Part shown: one piece after another, positions 1 to 7,403 of the stretch
Position numbering within the stretch: the first letter of the stretch is position 1
Layout: the number at the start of each line of letters is the position of its first letter
Source of the DNA: CAYXVB01 sp964467785
GTDB taxonomy: Bacteria > Bdellovibrionota > UBA1018
Length of the DNA: 7,633 nt
Direction of reading: 5' to 3'
NCBI GenBank assembly: GCA_964467785.1
Contig: CAYXVB010000177.1
Location: forward strand, 1-7,633
Notes under the pieces: generated by a model
The model's database searches: none
What the model was told of the DNA's origin: nothing
What the model saw: the letters and a program-made list of their open reading frames with translations, nothing else
Made by a program: the position numbers and the translations under genes

Positions 1-2429
<2,429 letters not shown>

Positions 2430-2452
2430 CTGATTGGGGTCCTTCCTTGCAA

Positions 2453-3115
2453 TTAAAAAATTATCTGGGTGCTGAATTGGAGCTCGATGGGTTTGTTGGG
2501 GCGCGCGGCATTGTAAAGCTCCACCGCGCGGCCGAGGTGTTTTTCGTTTTCGCGCCCGTAGCTCAAGGCAAAGACAAAGCTTCCGGCCATCACGCCAGCG
2601 CCACCGAGGAGCGCCGCAGAGCGGATAATGTTCGAAGTATCGGTCGGGGCGTTATTGCTGTCGTAAAAGCGGGTAGAAATGAGGTTGCCCAGGACCATAA
2701 GGAGCAGGCCTCCGGTGCCCACATAGGCGGCGGTCCGGATACGGGCGCGGTTGCCCTGGTACTGGTCAAGCTCGGCGATGGCCTCAGGTACCGGCTCCAG
2801 TATCGGTCGGAGGCGCTCGGCGTCCTGTCCAATGTTCGAATCGCAGCCGTAGACCTTGCCATCGTAAGTGAAATAGCGCTGACAGCGATAAATGTCCGCC
2901 GGCCCTTTTGGGCGGAGCTGGGGAGGCGCGGACGGCGTGGTCGGGACCTTTTTGGATTCGATATTCTTGTCAGGCAGGGGCTTGTTTTCGGCAGGTGAGG
3001 CTGCTCGAGCGGTACCCGGAAAACACACCAGCATTGCCAGTGCCAGAATAGCAGACAAGAGTCTGCTCGGCCGGCTGGAAGCCAGGAGTGGGAGAAGGCG
3101 GTACCGCGATGCCAT
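2453..3115 (-). CDS. Exported protein of unknown function with two predicted membrane helices
   Basis: I do not recognise a family for this 220-residue protein. It has a long basic N-terminus, then a hydrophobic segment (about 19-34) ending FPGTARA, which suits signal peptidase I cleavage after A38. A Pro-rich stretch (40-72) leads to a short domain with two cysteines 13 apart (C78, C91; CX12C), which could form a disulfide. An acidic helix-like stretch (97-121) precedes two hydrophobic segments, about 129-147 and 165-186, separated by a short polar loop. The C-terminus (AVELYNAARPNKPIELQFSTQIIF region) ends in Phe. In-frame coding extends upstream to an ATG at 3154, but the ATG at 3115 has GGAG 8 bases ahead (3127-3124) and places the signal peptide properly, so I chose it. 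The 99-base gap to the preceding gene (3116-3214) shows no clear promoter or terminator. carB follows after 23 bases. The two helices plus signal peptide argue for a periplasm-facing membrane protein; its role is unknown. Confidence 0.82.
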   Translation of the reverse strand: MASRYRLLPLLASSRPSRLLSAILALAMLVCFPGTARAASPAENKPLPDKNIESKKVPTTPSAPPQLRPKGPADIYRCQRYFTYDGKVYGCDSNIGQDAERLRPILEPVPEAIAELDQYQGNRARIRTAAYVGTGGLLLMVLGNLISTRFYDSNNAPTDTSNIIRSAALLGGAGVMAGSFVFALSYGRENEKHLGRAVELYNAARPNKPIELQFSTQIIF

Positions 3116-3214
3116 GTCCCACTCTCCATACAGTTTCGAGCGGCGTTTTGACAACGTCTACCTTGCTGCAATTGCGGAATATGCGCACCGCAGCACCGAG
3201 CGGCGGGTTTGTCG

Positions 3215-3610
3215 CTAATTTTTTCGACTCTTGGGCGCGAATTTGAATGGGTAAGTGAGTTGGACTTTGGCGCCGCTGTCGGGCGGAGGAAAGTCAGTGA
3301 TCTCCCGGATCACGTCCAGGAGGCAGTTTTCGACTTTTGCGTTACGTAGGGTAGTCGATTTGATGACCAGTTCCGAGGCTCGTCCCTCGGGCGTGATCGA
3401 GAATGCCACCACGACCCGGCCATGGAGCTCGGGCTTTGACCGGAGTTGCTCTTCGTAGCAGCCGCGGAAGCGGTCTTGGTGCCGCATCAGCGTCAGCTCG
3501 GCGAGCGCTTCGGCTCTGGCCAGGGCAGGCCAGTTTACCCCGATTGCCGCAGTAGCGAGCGCCAGCAATCCTAATGTTCGTTTGATCAGCCGCTTGCTGG
3601 GTGTGTGCAT
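3215..3610 (-). CDS. Small secreted AgmX/PglI C-terminal domain protein (second of a tandem pair)
   Basis: This 131-residue protein has a basic start (MHTPSKRLIKR), a hydrophobic core (about 13-28) and a probable signal peptidase I site after ALARA (A33). Nearly all of the mature part is one domain of the AgmX/PglI C-terminal type, related in outline to TonB C-terminal domains. It reads RFRGCYEEQ, then P-x-L-x-G-x-V-V-V-x-F-S-I, then KSTTL, then AKVENC, then DFPPP, then YPFKF. Two conserved cysteines (C51, C96) probably pair. An in-frame ATG at 3625 overlaps the upstream stop as ATGA but lacks a Shine-Dalgarno. The ATG at 3610 has GGAG six bases ahead (3620-3617), so I prefer it, leaving 11 bases after the previous stop. 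Translational coupling is likely either way. The domain is found in envelope, motility and gliding-related proteins of Myxococcus and relatives, but its biochemical activity is not settled. The protein is about half identical to its neighbour across the cysteine-bounded core. Confidence 0.85.
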   Translation of the reverse strand: MHTPSKRLIKRTLGLLALATAAIGVNWPALARAEALAELTLMRHQDRFRGCYEEQLRSKPELHGRVVVAFSITPEGRASELVIKSTTLRNAKVENCLLDVIREITDFPPPDSGAKVQLTYPFKFAPKSRKN

Positions 3611-3621
3611 GAGAAGCTCCG

Positions 3622-4206
3622 TCATTGAACAGCCCGAACCACGAAATTGAAGGGATAGGTCGCCTGCAGGGTCATGCCGTTGCCCGGCTGAGGGAATTCG
3701 TTGATGGCGGCGATGGAGTCGAGGACGCAGCGCTCCACCTTGGCGTGTCCCAAGGTGGAAGACTTGATCTTGGCATCGTGGACTTTACCGTATTCCGAAA
3801 TGGAGAACTGGACGACCACCAGGCCCTGAAGCGCGGGATTGAGCTTGGCTTGCTTTTCGAAGCAAGCTTTGAAATCGCCCCGATGCCGCGCGATGGCCGA
3901 GTCGATGACGTCCGTAAAGCCTTTTTTGGCGGGAAGTCGCGAGGGTGAGTTCTTGCTTCGGGGAGTGGTGCCCTTAGGCGGGGGGAGGTGGGCCGTTTTT
4001 ACAGTCGAGCCGGTCGAAGGTTTGGTATTTGGCCGTGCGTCTGGCCTTGCCTCTGGACGGGCATCCGACGGCAGAATCATCTCGGTCGTACCCTTGCCCG
4101 TATAGACGGCGCCGGAGTAGACCTTGGGCGGGGTCAAGACGATTTCGCCTCGGGCGGGGCCGCCCCAAAGCAAGAGAGGCGCGATCCAGAAGAGTGCTTG
4201 AGTCAT
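3622..4206 (-). CDS. Secreted AgmX/PglI C-terminal domain protein with proline-rich linker (first of a tandem pair)
   Basis: This 194-residue protein begins with a short hydrophobic signal sequence (MTQALFWIAPLLLWGGPARG), with cleavage likely near residue 20. A long disordered linker follows, rich in Pro, Lys, Ser and Thr. It includes three tandem x-A-R-P units and a degenerate fourth (48-63), then KTAHLPPPKG. The C-terminal domain (about 97-189) is of the AgmX/PglI type: FKACFEKQ, P-A-L-Q-G-x-V-V-V-x-F-S-I, KSSTL, AKVERC, EFPQP and YPFNF. Its cysteines (C115, C160) have exactly the 45-residue spacing of the next gene's protein, with 23 of 46 identical positions between them, so the two genes look like a tandem duplication. 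The linker suggests it spans part of the periplasm or cell wall. The ATG at 4206 has no properly spaced Shine-Dalgarno (ACAGG directly abuts it), while an extended -10 lies just upstream, so a near-leaderless start is possible. It is divergent from recQ. Confidence 0.87.
   Translation of the reverse strand: MTQALFWIAPLLLWGGPARGEIVLTPPKVYSGAVYTGKGTTEMILPSDARPEARPDARPNTKPSTGSTVKTAHLPPPKGTTPRSKNSPSRLPAKKGFTDVIDSAIARHRGDFKACFEKQAKLNPALQGLVVVQFSISEYGKVHDAKIKSSTLGHAKVERCVLDSIAAINEFPQPGNGMTLQATYPFNFVVRAVQ
4018..4065 (-). repeat. 12-bp tandem repeat encoding x-A-R-P units
   Basis: Inside the first AgmX/PglI gene, three imperfect 12-base units encode D-A-R-P, E-A-R-P and D-A-R-P. A degenerate fourth unit, N-T-K-P, follows. 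They lie in the linker between signal peptide and folded domain. Units of this kind can change copy number by replication slippage and so alter linker length. The role as a spacer is inferred. Confidence 0.7.
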
Positions 4207-4215
4207 CCTGTTTCG

Positions 4216-4224
4216 ATTCTAGCA
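4216..4224 (-). promoter_or_regulatory. Possible extended -10 promoter of the AgmX/carB gene group
   Basis: On the minus strand the sequence TGCTAGAAT matches the extended -10 consensus TGnTATAAT at all but one defined base. No recognisable -35 lies 16-18 bases upstream, which extended -10 promoters can tolerate. Transcription would begin near 4209, only a few bases before the ATG at 4206. That agrees with the absence of a usable Shine-Dalgarno and implies an almost leaderless message. This is a pattern match only. Confidence 0.35.
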
Positions 4225-4228
4225 GCAG

Positions 4229-4250
4229 TTCGCTTGGCCATTAGAGCGAA
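4229..4250. promoter_or_regulatory. Inverted repeat in the divergent spacer (possible shared operator)
   Basis: The arms TTCGCT (4229-4234) and AGCGAA (4245-4250) are perfect inverse complements around a 10-base centre that itself starts with the palindrome TGGCCA. The element lies between the candidate minus-strand promoter (4216-4224), where it would cover the -35 area, and the candidate recQ -35 at 4254. A regulator bound here could affect both directions. Six-base arms occur by chance at this scale, so support is moderate at best. Confidence 0.3.
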
Positions 4251-4253
4251 AAG

Positions 4254-4283
4254 TTGACTTTAAGGGGGGCGCCGGAGTCTACT
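4254..4283 (+). promoter_or_regulatory. Possible recQ promoter
   Basis: TTGACT (4254-4259) matches the sigma-70 -35 consensus at five of six bases. TCTACT (4278-4283) matches the -10 at four of six, with an 18-base spacer. Transcription would start near 4290, close to the recQ ATG at 4293, giving a leaderless or near-leaderless message. The -35 coincides with an in-frame TTG that would otherwise be an alternative start for recQ. Confidence 0.3.
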
Positions 4284-4292
4284 GCGACCGTC

Positions 4293-6344
4293 ATGGATTT
4301 TGTCTCCCGCATTGAGCCCATTCTTCGAAAGACTTTCGGTTTCGAATCCTTCCGTCCGCATCAGCGTGAAGTCTGTGAGACGGTCGCCGGCGGACGGGAT
4401 GCGCTCCTCGTGATGCCCACGGGGGCGGGAAAGTCGCTCTGCTATCAATTGCCCGGACTGGCCCGCGGCGGCACGACGCTGGTGATCAGCCCATTGCTCG
4501 CCCTGATCGAGGATCAAGTCACGAAGCTCCAGAAGCTCGGGCTCCGCGCCGAGCGCATCCACTCGGGCCGCCGTCGCGAGGACTCTCGCAAGGCGTGCGT
4601 GGATTACCTTTCGGGAACGCTCGACTATCTGTTTATCGCGCCGGAGCGGCTAGGCGTGCCGGGATTTCCCGAAATGCTTCGTCGGCGGCTTCCGGCTTTG
4701 ATCGCGATCGACGAAGCGCACTGCATTTCCCAATGGGGGCATGACTTCCGCCCGGATTACCGGCAGCTCGGCGAACGCCTTCAGGGCTTTCGACCCACTC
4801 CGGTGATCGCGCTGACCGCGACGGCCACGCCTCTCGTGCAGGAGGACATCGTCCGGCAGCTCGGTCTACAGGGCGAGAAGCGTTTTATTCAAGGATTCCG
4901 CCGAACCAATATCGCCATCGAGATCGCCGAGCTCAATCCCGGCGATCGTCCCGGCGCGATCTCGGCAGTCCTGCAGGACTCCGATCGTCTCCCGGCGATC
5001 GTCTATGCGTCCACTCGAAAGAATGCCGAGAGCCTTTGCGCGGAGCTCAAGCGCGGCCACCGGGTCGAGGCCTATCATGCGGGCCTACCGGCCGAAGCGC
5101 GCGACCGCATCCAGTCGGAGTTTCTCTCGGGCAAGCTGGACGTGATCATCGCCACAGTGGCGTTTGGGATGGGCGTCGACAAGGCCGATGTGCGGACGGT
5201 GATTCATGCCGCGCTTCCGGGAAGCGTCGAAGGATATTACCAGGAGATCGGCCGCGCGGGCCGCGACGGCCACCCCTCTCGCGCGGTGCTCTTGCACTCC
5301 TACATCGATCAAAAGACTCACGAGTTCTTCTTTGAGCGGGATTATCCCGAAATCGAAGTGCTCCAGCAAATCCACTCGAAGTTGACCTCGTCGCCGCAGC
5401 CCCTTGAGACGCTCAAGGAACGCGCGCGCGGGGCGGGCGGGTTGGATGACGAAGTTTTCGAAAAAGCCCTTGAAAAGCTCTGGATTCATCGCGGCGTGAC
5501 GATCGATGCCGAAGACAACGCCGTGGCCGGCCCGGCTGATGCGGCGACCTGGCAGCGCAATTACCGGGAGCAGAGCGGTCATCGGCGCTCGCAGCTTCGG
5601 CAGATGGATGCGTTTACCCAGGCTTCGGGCTGCCGGATGATCCAACTGGTGAAGCACTTTGGCGACCGCACGGATGGCGGCAAGCCTTGCGGGATCTGCG
5701 ATCGCTGCGCGCCGGGCGAGATTCTGCTGGCAGCCCGTAAGCGCGCGCTCACCGATCCGGAGCGCAACGCCGCGATCGAGCTCTTGGCGTCGCTCTCAGG
5801 GCAGGACGGCCAGGCGGCCGGAAAGCTTTTTGACCAAGTGGACCATCACAGAGGCGTAGATCGTCGGGCCTTTGAACGGCTGCTCGCGGCGATGGCCCTC
5901 GCCGGATGGGTGCGGATCCGCGAGGAAAGTTTTGAAAAAGACGGCAAAAGCATCCCGTATCGCCGCATTTCGCTGACGACCTTGGGCGAAGAAGTGGGTG
6001 CGCCCGATCTCAACGCATTAGAAGTCCAGGAGGAGCCCGGCAAGTCCGCGGGCAAGTCCGGCTCCAGGCGATCCGGGTCGAAGGGCGGAAAGGCGGCCCT
6101 CGCTCCGGCCGCCGAAGTCGACGCCTCGGATCCGCTCCTCCACGCGCTGAAGGAATGGCGAAAGGATGTCGCCCGCAAGAAATCCGTGCCCGCCTTCCGC
6201 ATCCTCACGGATCGTACGCTCGCCGGGATCTGCGTCGCCCGTCCGCGGGACGAGGATTCGCTCCTTCAGGTCAAAGGATTTGGTCCGACGCTCGTTTCGC
6301 GTTACGCGGGCGATATTTTGGGCATCGTTCAGGGGTATTGTTGA
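4293..6344 (+). CDS. recQ: ATP-dependent DNA helicase RecQ
   Basis: RecQ is a 3'-to-5' DNA helicase of superfamily 2 that acts in recombination repair and stalled-fork processing in the cytoplasm. In this 683-residue protein the motifs appear in order: FRPHQ (motif 0, 20-24), MPTGAGKS (Walker A, 41-48), DEAH (140-143), the aromatic-rich loop HCISQWGHDFRPDY, TATAT (175-179), VYASTRKNAE (motif IV), ATVAFGMGVDKADVR (motif V) and YYQEIGRAGRDG (motif VI, 315-326). The zinc site is C447, C466, C469 and C472. A divergent winged-helix region spans about 485-570, then a Gly/Ser/Lys-rich linker (581-601) and an HRDC domain (about 613-680). E. coli RecQ has 609 residues; the excess here is mostly about 70 residues between motif VI and the zinc site, plus the linker. 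I chose ATG 4293, which starts just before the usual RecQ N-terminus. An in-frame TTG at 4254 would add 13 residues but is less likely. Neither has a good Shine-Dalgarno. Confidence 0.95.
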   Translation: MDFVSRIEPILRKTFGFESFRPHQREVCETVAGGRDALLVMPTGAGKSLCYQLPGLARGGTTLVISPLLALIEDQVTKLQKLGLRAERIHSGRRREDSRKACVDYLSGTLDYLFIAPERLGVPGFPEMLRRRLPALIAIDEAHCISQWGHDFRPDYRQLGERLQGFRPTPVIALTATATPLVQEDIVRQLGLQGEKRFIQGFRRTNIAIEIAELNPGDRPGAISAVLQDSDRLPAIVYASTRKNAESLCAELKRGHRVEAYHAGLPAEARDRIQSEFLSGKLDVIIATVAFGMGVDKADVRTVIHAALPGSVEGYYQEIGRAGRDGHPSRAVLLHSYIDQKTHEFFFERDYPEIEVLQQIHSKLTSSPQPLETLKERARGAGGLDDEVFEKALEKLWIHRGVTIDAEDNAVAGPADAATWQRNYREQSGHRRSQLRQMDAFTQASGCRMIQLVKHFGDRTDGGKPCGICDRCAPGEILLAARKRALTDPERNAAIELLASLSGQDGQAAGKLFDQVDHHRGVDRRAFERLLAAMALAGWVRIREESFEKDGKSIPYRRISLTTLGEEVGAPDLNALEVQEEPGKSAGKSGSRRSGSKGGKAALAPAAEVDASDPLLHALKEWRKDVARKKSVPAFRILTDRTLAGICVARPRDEDSLLQVKGFGPTLVSRYAGDILGIVQGYC

Positions 6345-6377
6345 GCGGGTATTTTTGAGCTTCGCGAGCTTCAAGGG

Positions 6378-6395
6378 GCGTCACGGATTTGACGC
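6378..6395. promoter_or_regulatory. Inverted repeat over the -35 of the kinase-fold gene
   Basis: The arms GCGTCA (6378-6383) and TGACGC (6390-6395) are perfect inverse complements around a 6-base centre. The right arm contains most of the candidate -35 hexamer (6389-6394). No T-tract follows, so it does not look like an intrinsic terminator for recQ. A repressor operator or a regulator half of a two-site element is the more natural reading, by inference. Confidence 0.4.
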
Positions 6396-6417
6396 ACAGG
6401 AGTGCTTCAGCTCAAAT
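6389..6417 (+). promoter_or_regulatory. Predicted promoter of the secreted kinase-fold gene
   Basis: TTGACG (6389-6394) matches the -35 consensus at five of six bases. A 17-base spacer leads to TCAAAT (6412-6417), which matches the -10 at four of six. Transcription from about 6424 would leave a leader of about 20 bases with AAGG at 6433-6436, seven bases before the ATG. The -10 falls exactly in the centre of the second inverted repeat and the -35 overlaps the first, which suggests control by a DNA-binding protein. Confidence 0.45.
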
Positions 6418-6423
6418 GCTGAA
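6406..6423. promoter_or_regulatory. Inverted repeat centred on the -10 of the kinase-fold gene
   Basis: The arms TTCAGC (6406-6411) and GCTGAA (6418-6423) are perfect inverse complements around the 6-base centre TCAAAT, which is also the candidate -10. The element has the same geometry (6-6-6) as the inverted repeat at 6378-6395. The two centres are 28 bases apart, on roughly the same helix face. Arm sequences differ, so they may be sites for different proteins, or chance. Confidence 0.4.
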
Positions 6424-6443
6424 ATCGCCGATAAGGCCTACTC

Positions 6444-7337
6444 ATGGGGAATGGACGGACATTCTTTAATTATCTGTTTAATTTGGCGCTATCGCGCATT
6501 TTTTGGATTCTTTTCCTCGCCGCAGCCCCGACGTTGGGAAATGCGGCGGAGTCTCACACCCTTTTTCTAGCGGGCGGAGTAGCTGTTCGCAATTATGACC
6601 AAATCGTCGCTTCGATAAAACCGAATGATCAGCTGCGTTTTACTAATGGAAAAGTGTTCCGTGTTAAGGGAGTTCTAGGAAAAGGGAACACGACTCTCGT
6701 TATTGAGACGGAAGAGGGCCTAGCTTTGCGAGTTCCTCTCCGCGCCGGCGCGTTTATGGATCCCATCAGTTATGAGGAGACTCCTTATTCGGATTTTATT
6801 AACAAATATCGAATTGGAAGTCGGCGACTGCAACGGATGGGGATTGAGATGCCGCGAATCATTGATTCGCTTCCGTCCGAATACGTACTAGTCGAAAAGG
6901 TCGCAGTGAAATTTCGATTAGATCAATTGCTTCAGGGAGAAGTATCCCTGAGTCGAGCGGAACTCGAAGAAGCGCTGTCGAAACTCAAATCATGGGCAAA
7001 GCAACTCTGGACAGTGACCTATATTGGGGATTTTAACGAGTCTCAGGTTGTTTACGATGGGAAGCGTTGGATCCTCGTCGACACCACGGACGGGCACCAT
7101 AGTGTGAAGTCATTTATGCGTCGAAACAAAATGACCGAAATTCCATGGGAGCACGCCTTCATCTCAGAATGGGGCGAGAGACCGACCCCAAATGCCGTCT
7201 TCAACGAAGCTGAAATCGATAAACTGTACTCCGATTTGAGTCGGGTTATCTTTGAGGAACGCGTTAGCCACATCGCACCCCGGCCTGGAAATCCTGGTCG
7301 ATGTGATGCTTTATTCAGAACTATCGAGAAATCCTAA
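6444..7337 (+). CDS. Exported protein with a kinase/phosphotransferase-like fold, function unknown
   Basis: I do not recognise a named gene. The 297-residue protein starts with a signal peptide (hydrophobic 11-31, probable cleavage after GNA at 34). From about 65 it resembles the aminoglycoside-phosphotransferase/protein-kinase fold. A nucleotide-loop-like LGKGNTTLV (78-86) is followed by a strand ALRVPL (94-99) with R96 where lysine is usual, and a helix (about 118-132) before MPRII. A hinge-like YVLVEKV (147-153) comes next. The catalytic-loop-like IGDFNESQVVYDG (194-206) is followed by ILVDTTDG (210-217). D196 and D213 have the spacing of the catalytic and metal-binding aspartates of HGDLHPGN-type loops. 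Q201 stands where Asn normally binds metal, and I194 replaces His. It could be an inactive fold used for binding, or an atypical enzyme outside the cytoplasm. The ATG has AAGG seven bases ahead. Base composition is near 40-42% G+C in two sampled lines, far below recQ. The kinase-fold call is inference from motif spacing. Confidence 0.8.
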   Translation: MGNGRTFFNYLFNLALSRIFWILFLAAAPTLGNAAESHTLFLAGGVAVRNYDQIVASIKPNDQLRFTNGKVFRVKGVLGKGNTTLVIETEEGLALRVPLRAGAFMDPISYEETPYSDFINKYRIGSRRLQRMGIEMPRIIDSLPSEYVLVEKVAVKFRLDQLLQGEVSLSRAELEEALSKLKSWAKQLWTVTYIGDFNESQVVYDGKRWILVDTTDGHHSVKSFMRRNKMTEIPWEHAFISEWGERPTPNAVFNEAEIDKLYSDLSRVIFEERVSHIAPRPGNPGRCDALFRTIEKS

Positions 7338-7403
7338 TCGTCCTCGGGTCCTGCCCAGAAGTTATGACTCAGCCTCTAAATGGTCATTGCCGATAGAGTA
7401 GAT

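Noticed and set aside
3116..3214. Promoter TTGTCA with a TATGGA -10 before the 220-residue gene
   Set aside because: The -10 match is only three of six and it would overlap the Shine-Dalgarno, leaving no usable leader. I see no convincing signal in this gap.
4208..4225. CTG...CAG pair before recQ as a possible LexA box
   Set aside because: The half-sites are 12 bases apart rather than the 10 of the E. coli SOS box, and the centre is not AT-alternating. Nothing else supports SOS control.
5085..5657. Minus-strand open frame of 190 codons inside recQ
   Set aside because: It is a shadow of the recQ helicase core; the plus-strand frame carries motifs IV to VI and the first zinc cysteine here.
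6357..6372. 7-base direct repeat GAGCTTC with a 2-base gap just after recQ
   Set aside because: It is too short to be meaningful alone. It also makes only a 4-base stem and has no following T-tract, so it is not a terminator.
6345..6443. Intrinsic terminator after recQ
   Set aside because: The two hairpin-forming dyads here have only 6-base stems and no run of T after them; they fit promoter-overlapping sites better.
6166..6570. Plus-strand frame of 134 codons bridging recQ and the kinase-fold gene
   Set aside because: It runs out of frame through the HRDC domain, the promoter region and the signal peptide of the next gene, and its product has no coherent domain.
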